8,962 nucleotides of DNA from Acidobacteriota bacterium (GCA_030609765.1 JAUWTE010000097.1:1-8962), one strand, 5' to 3'. Positions 1 through 6,395 are shown, numbered from the stretch's first letter. Notes: generated from the sequence alone by a model not told the origin. Made by a program: numbers and translations.

Positions 1-2
1 CG

Positions 3-959
3 TTCGTGAAGGCAACTGAAGACGACACCTACATCACCCACTACTCCTGGATGAGCTTTCTCGACCAGAGCATGTCGGCGTCGTTTTACATCAACGGCGA
101 TTTCTTCACGGTCAATGCGGGAACTCCCGGCATTCTGGCTTCGCTTACCGACTTCGGCTACAACAACAAGGGCTTGATGTTCAACGAGACGACGCATCAT
201 GCAACGTATACGGAGCCCAAGACTCGTGCCCTGTGGATGTTTCTCCGGGCAGCCCTGGCCGAGCAGTTTGCGTCCTCGATGGACGAGTTCTACGAGTATG
301 TCTCGCTTGAAGCGTCCGGGACGTACATGAACGGGTACATGCTCGTCGATACCAATACCGGGCAGTTCGGCCTGGTCGAGATGTCCTTCAAGAGCTTCGT
401 GTATTTCAAGTCTGACGGCGCCGGAGGCTATGACATCACCACCAAGCCCGAAGGACTCTCGCAAGACTATGATCACGAGCTCCTGCAAGCCGATGCGATC
501 CTCGGCGTGAATTTCCCCGCCTCGATGCAGATTCGGGAAGAGCTGAAGGCAATCGAGAACCGGCCGGCGCGAAGGACGCAGTTGCTGGCGGGAATCGGAG
601 GGGTCGTCGACATCGAATCGGCCAAGGATCTGATCACCTACACTGATCCCGACGAGCCTCTGTCGATCTATGGACGGTGGGACCTGGGATATGGCACCGC
701 GACGTCGATCAACAAGGTCCCCGATGGGGCCGCCGACGCCAAAGCCGCATCGGCGTCGATGACATCGTGGGTTTCAGGTCTCGAGGGCGTGTTCGATCTG
801 AGCTCTCCCCACATGGGGTTCTGGATGAAGTACGGAACCGCGCATATCGATGGGAAGCCCTTTATCTGGAGTGAATCCGACTGGGCGGGTCAGAAGCTCC
901 GCGACGTGCCGGATTCTGTCGACGGCGTCTTTCATCTCATAAGCACGTACTTCAGGTAG
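3..959 (+). CDS. Phospholipase B-like (LAMA-like) Ntn-hydrolase family protein, 5' end outside window
   Basis: The frame is open to the left edge, so the N-terminus is missing; the GTG at position 6 is probably internal. Visible are 318 residues. Numbering from the first whole codon, motifs recall eukaryotic phospholipase B-like proteins in the same order: THYSW (about 12-16, aligned by memory with the VAHNTW stretch), TPGILASLTDFGYNNKGLMF (41-60), SGTYMNGYMLVDTNTG (105-120, like SGTYNNQWMIVD), a YTDPDEPLS stretch near 213-221, and DAKAASASM near 245-253 (like DVKVTSMS). Known family members are lysosomal or secreted Ntn hydrolases activated by autocleavage before a Cys; by this alignment the Cys should lie a few codons upstream of the window, so catalytic competence cannot be judged. 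The related C45 acyltransferase family is the main alternative. Substrate unknown: lipid, amide or peptide are all possible. It converges with the decarboxylase gene, ending 62 nt before that gene's stop, so it is a separate transcription unit. Confidence 0.6.
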   Translation, partial: FVKATEDDTYITHYSWMSFLDQSMSASFYINGDFFTVNAGTPGILASLTDFGYNNKGLMFNETTHHATYTEPKTRALWMFLRAALAEQFASSMDEFYEYVSLEASGTYMNGYMLVDTNTGQFGLVEMSFKSFVYFKSDGAGGYDITTKPEGLSQDYDHELLQADAILGVNFPASMQIREELKAIENRPARRTQLLAGIGGVVDIESAKDLITYTDPDEPLSIYGRWDLGYGTATSINKVPDGAADAKAASASMTSWVSGLEGVFDLSSPHMGFWMKYGTAHIDGKPFIWSESDWAGQKLRDVPDSVDGVFHLISTYFR

Positions 960-967
960 CGCCCTCG

Positions 968-1043
968 GTCCGCGAGACGGTAGTCAGTCTACGAGGGAGT
1001 AGGCAGCCCTCGAGGGAGCGGTCAGTCCTTGAGGCAGTAGAGA
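968..1043. repeat. Four degenerate 19-nt tandem repeats at a convergent gene junction
   Basis: Four adjoining 19-nt units (968-986, 987-1005, 1006-1024, 1025-1043) each match the consensus GTCCTCGAGGSAGTAGTCA at 16 of 19 positions. Eight columns are invariant (1, 3, 7, 8, 9, 13, 16, 19). The last unit covers the final six codons of the minus-strand decarboxylase, and the unit before it contains that gene's stop codon. Read on the minus strand, three of the units keep a Tyr-x-Leu-x-Asp-like codon pattern, which suggests that the gene's 3' tail was duplicated. A perfect palindrome CCCTCGAGGG sits at 1007-1016 inside unit 3 of the array. There is no T-tract, so an intrinsic terminator is not supported. 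Confidence 0.6.
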
Positions 1044-3325
1044 GAATAGTAGGGCTGACCGTTCTCATCGGACTTCACCTCCACACCGTGGATGTCGTGC
1101 TCGAAGCCGGGGAACTGGGCGTCGAAGGCCTGGAGGCCGACGAGGAAATCACCGACCGCGCGGGTCTCCTCGAGGAAGCGCTCACCGGGCATCAGCAGTG
1201 GAATACCTGGCGGGTAGGGGACTACCTGCACGGCTAGCGTGCGACCCTCGAGCTCGGCCGCGGCCACGGGTTCGACCTCGCCGCGAACCAGTCGATTGTA
1301 GGTCTGTCGCGGCGTGAGCACGGGTTCGGGAAGCTGCATGAAGGCGCGATCGAGGTTGCCCAGGATGTCGTGCTCCTTGATGGCGGCGTGCATCTGGTCA
1401 GCGAGATCGCGGAATCCCATTCGGTCGTATCGATCGGGGTGCGCCTCCACCAGCTCGGGCAGTCCCTCTGACAAGTCGGCATTGGCGTCGTAGAGCTCCT
1501 TGAATTCCATCAAATCAGCAACTAGAGAGCCCCATTTCCCCTTGGTGACGCCGATCGAAAACAGCGCGAGGAAGGAATAGGGTTCGGTTTTCTCGACAAC
1601 GACCCCCTCCGCGGCCAGGAACTTTGAAACGATCGCCGCGGGAATGCCCTGATCGAGGAGCTCCCCGTCGGGCCCGATGCCTGGAGTGAGGGTCGTCACC
1701 TTGATCGGATCGAGCATGCAGTAGCCCTTGCCCAGATCTCCGAATCCGTGCCAGTCGGCCCCGGGGTCGAGTGTCCAGGCATCGCTCGAGGTCTCGATAT
1801 GCGCCGGATCGGCTTCGAGGAAGGCGATGCCATCGATCTCATCGCTCTGCCAGGTCTCGAACCACCAGTCGTCCGCACTGCGAGCCCGTAGCGCGCACCC
1901 GATGCGCAGCATCTCCTGGCGAAACTCGACGGCCTCGCGGATGCTCTCGTCGGTGAGCGCCCGTCCGGCGTCGTCCATCATCTTCGTGGAAACATCGATG
2001 GAGGCCATGATGCCGTACTGAGGCGAGGTCGAAGTGTGCATCATGAAGGCCTCGTTGAAGAGCGCCGGAACTACCGGCACTCGTCCGGAGCGAATGTGAA
2101 TCATCGAGGCTTGCGAGAGCGCGGCCAGTAGCTTGTGTGTCGAGTGGGTCACGGTCACCGTGGCGTCATCGGGTGAACGCTCCCCATCGTGCATGCCGAA
2201 GCGCCCGGCGTAAATCGGGTTGAAGCGGGCGTAGGCGTACCAAGCTTCGTCGTAGTGGATCCGGTCGACGCTCTGGCTCAACAGTCTCGTGACTTTCTCG
2301 ATGTCGTAGCAGAGACCGTCGTAGGTCGAATTGGTGAGCGCCGCGAGGATGGGCTTCTGGTTCGGGTCGCTGACCAACGGGCTGGCTTCCAGCTTGGCGC
2401 GGATGGCCTCGGGCTCCATCTCGCTTTGCGGTACGGGGCCGATCACACCGCGCGCGTTGCGCCTCGGCATCAGGTAGACCGGGATGGCGCCGCTCATGTT
2501 GAGGGCATAGTTCAGCGATTTGTGACAGTTGCGGTCGACCAGCACCACGTCGCCGTCAGACACTGCCGAGTGCAGAATGATCTGGTTGCTCGAGGAGCTG
2601 CCGCCCACCGAGAAGTAGGTCTGGTCGGCACCGAAGACGCGCGCGGCGTAGTGTTCGGCCGCGGCGAGCGGGCCCGTGTGGTCGTTCAACGAGCCGAGCT
2701 CATCCACCGACACCGACACGTCGGAGCGCAGCATCTGCTCGCCGTAGAACCCGAGGAAGGTGCGGCCGACGGCGGTTTTCATGAATGCCGTGCCGCCGGT
2801 GTGCCCGGGAGTGTGCCAGGAGTATTCGTACGTGTCGGCGAAGTTGACCATCGCGCCGAAAAACGGTGGTAGCACGGTGTCGAGGTAGCGCCTCGCGGCC
2901 GCATCGATGCGACCCGCGATGAAATCCGAGCTGTCCTCGGGAATCCAGATATAACCCTCGATCTGCTTGACGACCTCGAGAGGAACCTTGCCCAGCGTTG
3001 CACGGCTCGATCCCAGGAACACCGGCAAACCCCTGCCATGGGCTCGAACGCTCCGGAGAATGCTCATGATCTGCTCCTCACCGTCTGCTTGGCGGGCGGC
3101 AAGCTCCCAGATCAGGACTACACAACAGAAGGTCGGATTCGAGGATACCGTCGCCTCAGCGTCCTTGAGCGAGTGGACGACCATGACTTTCCGTCCCATC
3201 GACTCCAGAGAGGCGACGATGCTCGCCACGCTGCGTCCGACAGCGGAATCACCTTCGATCCCGACGATGAGCACAGAGAATTCGGGCTCGAGTGTCGAAG
3301 GCATCGGCGTGCGTATTGTGGGCAT
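1022..3325 (-). CDS. adiA: PLP-dependent Orn/Lys/Arg decarboxylase, AdiA-like (probable arginine decarboxylase)
   Basis: This 767-residue protein is full length for the fold-type I (group III) basic amino-acid decarboxylases, which make agmatine from arginine, or cadaverine or putrescine from lysine or ornithine, consuming a proton in the cytoplasm. The order is an N-terminal wing (response-regulator-like) domain at about 15-140, the PLP domain, and a C-terminal domain. Motifs seen: WHTPGHTGG (170-178), SVGGSSSSNQ (239-248, phosphate binding), DRNCHKS (264-270), HYDEAW (357-362) and THSTHK, with the Schiff-base lysine at K398. From memory, stretches such as YARFNPIY, WHGF...MLDPIKV, GVTKGKWGSL and FPGFEHD fit E. 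coli AdiA better than CadA, but the substrate is inferred. The ATG at 3325 has a GAGGT Shine-Dalgarno at 3331-3335, 5 nt away. It is divergent from the histidine decarboxylase gene and shares its intergenic region. Its last codons lie within a tandem repeat. Confidence 0.9.
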   Translation of the reverse strand: MPTIRTPMPSTLEPEFSVLIVGIEGDSAVGRSVASIVASLESMGRKVMVVHSLKDAEATVSSNPTFCCVVLIWELAARQADGEEQIMSILRSVRAHGRGLPVFLGSSRATLGKVPLEVVKQIEGYIWIPEDSSDFIAGRIDAAARRYLDTVLPPFFGAMVNFADTYEYSWHTPGHTGGTAFMKTAVGRTFLGFYGEQMLRSDVSVSVDELGSLNDHTGPLAAAEHYAARVFGADQTYFSVGGSSSSNQIILHSAVSDGDVVLVDRNCHKSLNYALNMSGAIPVYLMPRRNARGVIGPVPQSEMEPEAIRAKLEASPLVSDPNQKPILAALTNSTYDGLCYDIEKVTRLLSQSVDRIHYDEAWYAYARFNPIYAGRFGMHDGERSPDDATVTVTHSTHKLLAALSQASMIHIRSGRVPVVPALFNEAFMMHTSTSPQYGIMASIDVSTKMMDDAGRALTDESIREAVEFRQEMLRIGCALRARSADDWWFETWQSDEIDGIAFLEADPAHIETSSDAWTLDPGADWHGFGDLGKGYCMLDPIKVTTLTPGIGPDGELLDQGIPAAIVSKFLAAEGVVVEKTEPYSFLALFSIGVTKGKWGSLVADLMEFKELYDANADLSEGLPELVEAHPDRYDRMGFRDLADQMHAAIKEHDILGNLDRAFMQLPEPVLTPRQTYNRLVRGEVEPVAAAELEGRTLAVQVVPYPPGIPLLMPGERFLEETRAVGDFLVGLQAFDAQFPGFEHDIHGVEVKSDENGQPYYSLYCLKD

Positions 3326-3342
3326 GGCTGACCTCGTTTCCT

Positions 3343-3396
3343 CTCGCGACGCCTGGAGACGTCGTGACCGATGTGCCGTCGGCGCGACGTCGCGAG
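3343..3396 (-). promoter_or_regulatory. Long inverted repeat in the leader of the AdiA-like gene
   Basis: CTCGCGACG (3343-3351) and CGTCGCGAG (3388-3396) are perfect 9-nt inverted arms separated by 36 nt. The near arm lies 7 nt upstream of the Shine-Dalgarno of the minus-strand decarboxylase. A GACGTCG direct repeat (3358-3364 and 3386-3392, extending to 9 of 10 matches) lies in and beside the loop. In RNA the arms could form a leader hairpin close to the ribosome site; in DNA they could be operator half-sites. No function is shown by the sequence alone. Confidence 0.4.
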
Positions 3397-3404
3397 GGTG
3401 TTCA

Positions 3405-3416
3405 TCGTTGCAACGA
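3405..3416. promoter_or_regulatory. 12-bp perfect palindrome, candidate operator between divergent decarboxylase genes
   Basis: TCGTTGCAACGA is a perfect 12-bp palindrome in the noncoding gap between the two divergent decarboxylase genes, 80 nt from the minus-strand start and about 92 nt upstream of the candidate -35 of the plus-strand gene. Compact palindromes of this kind are typical of dimeric repressor or activator sites. No regulator gene is adjacent, so the binding protein is unknown. Confidence 0.35.
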
Positions 3417-3507
3417 CAGTTGAACCGCCAGCGAAGAGTCTACTGCGACTCGGCACCAGCAAAAACCGAATAGCCCGTGCACGGCAAGTCGCGTCGGGAT
3501 CCCTCAA

Positions 3508-3536
3508 TTGACAGTTCAGAAGCCCGGGCATACGGT
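3508..3536 (+). promoter_or_regulatory. Candidate sigma-70-type promoter of the histidine decarboxylase-antiporter operon
   Basis: A consensus TTGACA -35 (3508-3513) is followed by exactly 17 nt and then TACGGT (3531-3536), a weak -10 with 3 of 6 consensus bases (T, A and final T). Transcription would start near 3543, giving a leader of about 30 nt that holds the AGGAGG Shine-Dalgarno at 3557-3562. The weak -10 would suit a promoter that needs an activator. Confidence 0.5.
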
Positions 3537-3571
3537 TCCCCGCATCGAACCCTCATAGGAGGCTGAAAACG

Positions 3572-4414
3572 ATGATGACACTCGAGGAGATCGTCGAAGG
3601 CGCGGTCGGACCATTTGACGAGTGGTGCGATGGATACGGCAACTCCGGCGCAACGGGCAACAGCTACATCTCGGTTCTCAAGCTCGAAACCGGAACTGTA
3701 GAGAAGAGGCTCGATCACATCCTCGAGGGCATCGTTTCCTACGACCGGGCCGAGGCCAAGGGAACCTACATCGGCCAGATCAACATGATCGCGGCGTCCT
3801 CCTTCAACGGCTGCAATGGCGCGGTCTGGGGCTACGACCTGGCCAAGAACGAGGAGATCGCCAACGGTACGCTGAAGCCGCTCTTCACCAAGACTCGACA
3901 TGACGGTGTCGAGGTCCCGGCGTATTCGGTGGAGCCGCTGCTCGACGCCGGCCAGCGGCTGTTCGGCACGGTCGATGCCAGACGGTTCCCGATTATCCCG
4001 GGCGGCCATGCGATCTGTGCGGTGAAGGACGAGACGGTGGCGGGGCCCACGGCTGTCTGGTGTGCCATTGCTCTGGCGATCATCGAGGATCCGCAGCAGG
4101 ATTCCCACCTGTTCATCGAGGACGCGGGGCACGGGATTCCCGGCGATGACGAGGCCCGGGTCATGTTCCTGAGCCAGTTGATGGAGAACGTCGTCGAGAG
4201 CGTGCTCATGTGTGGTGAAGATCAGCAGGTCAAGTACAAGGAGATCTTTGTCGGGTACAAGACCGAATGGGCGCCTGAAGGATATGTCGGCTGCGCCCTG
4301 ACCTGCGCGCCCTACGTGGTGCTGGCCAAGAACGCCATTCCCGCGGGCCGCCGTCCGGCCGACCTGATCAACATGACGATTTCAGAGTGGGAGGAGTCGG
4401 TTCTGACCAGCTAG
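3572..4414 (+). CDS. hdcA: Pyruvoyl-dependent histidine decarboxylase proenzyme
   Basis: The 280-residue protein matches the pyruvoyl histidine decarboxylases (Lactobacillus 30a HdcA, about 310 residues), which turn histidine into histamine and CO2 in the cytoplasm. The diagnostic block IVSYDRAE (54-61) carries the residues equivalent to Tyr62, Asp63 and Glu66. IGQINM (68-73) precedes AASSF, where Ser76-Ser77 is the expected self-cleavage site; Ser77 would become the pyruvoyl group of the alpha chain. FIEDAG (181-186) supplies the likely catalytic acid E183 (Glu197 in Lactobacillus). It is shorter than the Lactobacillus enzyme mainly because an insertion before AVW (161-163) and part of the C-terminus are missing. 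ATG at 3572 follows AGGAGG by 9 nt; the second ATG at 3575 is an alternative. No hdcB maturation gene is seen. An antiporter gene follows in the same direction. The related pyruvoyl arginine decarboxylase fold is the alternative, but the motifs favour histidine. Confidence 0.9.
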   Translation: MMTLEEIVEGAVGPFDEWCDGYGNSGATGNSYISVLKLETGTVEKRLDHILEGIVSYDRAEAKGTYIGQINMIAASSFNGCNGAVWGYDLAKNEEIANGTLKPLFTKTRHDGVEVPAYSVEPLLDAGQRLFGTVDARRFPIIPGGHAICAVKDETVAGPTAVWCAIALAIIEDPQQDSHLFIEDAGHGIPGDDEARVMFLSQLMENVVESVLMCGEDQQVKYKEIFVGYKTEWAPEGYVGCALTCAPYVVLAKNAIPAGRRPADLINMTISEWEESVLTS

Positions 4415-4431
4415 CAAGCCAGGCACACGAG

Positions 4432-4457
4432 CTCGCCAAGCCCCTGCACCTGGCGAG
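4432..4457 (+). other. Intercistronic stem-loop between decarboxylase and antiporter genes
   Basis: CTCGCCA (4432-4438) and TGGCGAG (4451-4457) form a perfect 7-bp stem with a 12-nt loop. No T-run follows, so it does not look like an intrinsic terminator. It lies 11 nt upstream of the antiporter's Shine-Dalgarno, where it could mark RNA processing, protect the 3' end of the decarboxylase message, or let the enzyme be made in excess over the transporter. Confidence 0.4.
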
Positions 4458-4484
4458 GCAGTATGGCCGGAAAGGAACGGTGGC

Positions 4485-5921
4485 ATGCCAGCGTCTGGCA
4501 AGGACGGTCAGAAGAAGTACGCGATGGGTGTTGTCGCGCTGTCGCTACTGAACGTGGCCGCGATCGTGTCGCTCAAGAACCTGCCGACGCAGGCTGAATA
4601 TGGGCTGAGCATCGTCTTCTACCTGGCCTGCAGCTCGTTGTTCTTCTTCATTCCTTCCGCCCTGGTCTCGGCGGAGTTGGCCACAGGGTGGCCCAAGCGC
4701 GGTGGCGTTTACCTATGGGTCAGGGAGGCCTTTGGGCCTCGTTGGGGCTTCGTGGCGATTTTCATGCAGTGGGTAGAGAACCTGCCCTGGTTCCCCGCGG
4801 TGTTCGCCTTCGCATCCTCTGCGATTGCCTACATCGTCGCGCCGGCTTGGGCCTCCAACAAGTACTTCACGTTTGCGGTCATCGTCGCTGCCATTTGGCT
4901 CTGTACCTTCGCCAACTTCCGGGGAATGAAGTGGTCGGCGTTCCTCAGCAACTCGGGCGTTGTTGTCGGGACGATCATCCCGGGTGTTCTGATCATTCTC
5001 CTCGCCATTCTGTGGCTCGCCCTCGGCAGGGGATCGGAGGTGTCCTTCACGTGGGCGGCTCTTCTACCCGATTTCTCGAACCTCACTCAGATCATGCTGC
5101 TGGCGGGAATGCTGATGGCGCTGGCGGGCATGGAAATGTCGGCCGTGCACGTTTTGGAGGTCAAGAACCCCAGCCGTGACTACCCGGTCGCCATCTTCCT
5201 GTCGGCGGCGATCGTCATCGTTCTTTCGATTCTGGGGTCGCTCGCGATCTCCATCGTGATCCCGGCCAACCAGCTCAGCTTGGCGGCCGGAGTACTCCAG
5301 GCCTTCTCCCAGTTTCTTTCGGCCTTCAACGTTGCATGGGCGACACCGATCATCGCTTTCCTGCTTGCCTATGGTGCTTTCACCATGGCGGTGACTTGGA
5401 TGATTGGGCCGAGCAGAGGGCTGCTCGAGGTCGCGAGGGAGGGGTATCTGCCGCGCATGTGGCAGAAGCGCAACCATCACCACATGCCCACGGGGATCCT
5501 CCTGATCCAGGCTTGCGTTGCCAGCCTTCTCGCCAGCGCCGTGTTGTTCATGCCGACGGTCAGCAGTGCATTCTGGCTAATGAGCGCACTCGCGGCACAG
5601 CTCTATCTGATCATGTACCTGCTGATGTTTGCCGCCGCGATCCGCCTGCGCTACGCGCAACCGGACGTGCCGCGGGCCTACGTGGTTCCCGGTGGCAACG
5701 CGGGTATGTGGGCGGTCGCCGGTATCGGTTGGCTGGCATCGCTGGCGGCTATTCTTGCGGGCTTCGTTCCGCCTGAGACGGTTCGGGCAGCAGGTGCAGG
5801 GGCGATCCTCGGCTACCTGGGCTTCCTGTTCATCGGCTGCGCGGTTTTTGTGGCCATGCCGATCGTCTTCTTTCGCCTCAGCAGAAGCCGTCCGCAATGG
5901 CGAGAGGCTGAAGACTCCTGA
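4485..5921 (+). CDS. APC-family amino acid/amine antiporter, GadC/HdcP-like (probable histidine:histamine exchanger)
   Basis: A 478-residue, strongly hydrophobic protein with about 12 likely membrane segments. ELATGWPKRGGVYLWV (64-79) followed by FGPRWGF, then GMEMSAVHVLEVKNPSRDYP (215-234), are typical of the glutamate:GABA antiporter branch of the APC superfamily, which also includes HdcP-type histidine/histamine exchangers. Such carriers swap external amino acid for the internal decarboxylation product, so the pair extrudes net positive charge. The gene follows the histidine decarboxylase in the same orientation after 70 nt, which supports histidine as substrate; this is inference from context. 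The C-terminus after the last segment is only about 15 residues (ending in EAEDS), so it lacks a long tail like the pH-gating C-plug of E. coli GadC (511 residues). ATG at 4485 is preceded by GGAAAGGA at 4469-4476. No terminator is visible downstream. Confidence 0.85.
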   Translation: MPASGKDGQKKYAMGVVALSLLNVAAIVSLKNLPTQAEYGLSIVFYLACSSLFFFIPSALVSAELATGWPKRGGVYLWVREAFGPRWGFVAIFMQWVENLPWFPAVFAFASSAIAYIVAPAWASNKYFTFAVIVAAIWLCTFANFRGMKWSAFLSNSGVVVGTIIPGVLIILLAILWLALGRGSEVSFTWAALLPDFSNLTQIMLLAGMLMALAGMEMSAVHVLEVKNPSRDYPVAIFLSAAIVIVLSILGSLAISIVIPANQLSLAAGVLQAFSQFLSAFNVAWATPIIAFLLAYGAFTMAVTWMIGPSRGLLEVAREGYLPRMWQKRNHHHMPTGILLIQACVASLLASAVLFMPTVSSAFWLMSALAAQLYLIMYLLMFAAAIRLRYAQPDVPRAYVVPGGNAGMWAVAGIGWLASLAAILAGFVPPETVRAAGAGAILGYLGFLFIGCAVFVAMPIVFFRLSRSRPQWREAEDS

Positions 5922-5962
5922 CGCGGTTTGCACGATGGTACAGGTTCTCGTTGCTGCCTGGG

Positions 5963-5991
5963 TTGAACCACCAAACGTCTGATCATAGACT
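5963..5991 (+). promoter_or_regulatory. Candidate promoter and operator of the efflux gene cluster
   Basis: TTGAAC (5963-5968), a 17-nt spacer and TAGACT (5986-5991) give a plausible sigma-70-type promoter with 4 of 6 matches in each box. The dyad GTCT-N6-AGAC (5977-5990, centred on TGATCA) overlaps the spacer and -10, and TCTGAT occurs twice in direct order at 5978-5983 and 5991-5996. This placement would suit a repressor site. The 17-nt spacer argues against MerR/CueR-type control, whose promoters usually have 19-20 nt spacers. Confidence 0.35.
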
Positions 5992-6054
5992 CTGATGTAG
6001 GGGTTCACCTCGGCAGAGGGATTCTCCTCTCTGACGGGGCCGATAGTGAGGGCC

Positions 6055-6318
6055 ATGCGTCGATCGTGTCTGTCTTCGGCTGCCGCGGCGCTTGCCGTAC
6101 TGTATTTGTTTGTCGGTGTCGCCCACCTGCATCTGCCGGGGTTCGACGACAACTGCCCGATCTGTGACGCCTCCTTCACGCCGGTCTACCTCGGGCTGGC
6201 GGCCTTACTCGAAGGTCCGCAAAGCGTCGACACCCAGCAGGCCCCTCGCCTGCTCGAGGTCAACCTCACCCTCGCCGAGGTCGCCAGCTCCCTGAGCTTC
6301 CGGGGCCCACCCGCCTAG
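6055..6318 (+). CDS. Small membrane-anchored protein with HxH and CxxC motifs, possible metal-binding accessory
   Basis: The product of 87 residues (90 if the in-frame GTG at 6046 is used) starts with Arg residues and a hydrophobic segment of about 20 residues ending near VGVAH, so it is probably anchored in or exported across the inner membrane. Right after it come HLH and, seven residues later, CPIC (H24, H26, C34 and C37 in the 87-residue numbering), a cluster suited to binding soft metals or to redox chemistry. The rest is short, lacks recognisable domains and ends in RGPPA. Small proteins of this build (DUF2946-like) are often found beside copper or heavy-metal RND efflux genes; family membership here is by impression. 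Neither start has a strong Shine-Dalgarno; ATG was chosen over GTG. It is the first gene of the efflux cluster, with 106 nt to the next likely reading frame. Confidence 0.65.
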   Translation: MRRSCLSSAAAALAVLYLFVGVAHLHLPGFDDNCPICDASFTPVYLGLAALLEGPQSVDTQQAPRLLEVNLTLAEVASSLSFRGPPA

Positions 6319-6336
6319 CTACAACCGCCCCGAAGA

Positions 6337-6395
6337 CCGCGGCCGTTCCACCTCGCAGACCTGCACAATCCCACGCGACAAGTATCCGGCCGCGG
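6337..6395 (+). repeat. 9-nt inverted repeat upstream of the small His/Met-containing frame
   Basis: CCGCGGCCG (6337-6345) and CGGCCGCGG (6387-6395) are perfect inverted arms with a 41-nt loop. They lie between the small CxxC protein gene and the Shine-Dalgarno at 6409-6415. An RNA hairpin here could influence translation of the downstream frame. GC-only arms arise by chance more easily in high-GC DNA, so support is modest. Confidence 0.3.

Noticed and set aside
1007..1016. CCCTCGAGGG palindrome as a terminator
   Set aside because: It has no loop and no following T-tract, and it is better explained as part of the 19-nt repeat array.
2189..2872. Plus-strand open frame of 227 codons inside the AdiA-like gene
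   Set aside because: It lies wholly antisense to a gene with clear decarboxylase motifs, and its His/Val/Arg-rich composition is what a high-GC coding strand gives when read in reverse.
3333..3408. Minus-strand upstream frame beginning with ATG inside the AdiA-like leader
   Set aside because: It lacks a good ribosome site and its Arg-rich product comes from the inverted repeats; a leader peptide is possible but not supported.
3440..4132. Minus-strand open frame of 230 codons over the histidine decarboxylase
   Set aside because: It is antisense to conserved active-site segments and shows no domain or signal; treated as a shadow.
5935..5982. 15-codon ATG frame downstream of the antiporter gene
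   Set aside because: It has no clear ribosome site and no notable composition, and it overlaps the candidate promoter of the efflux cluster.
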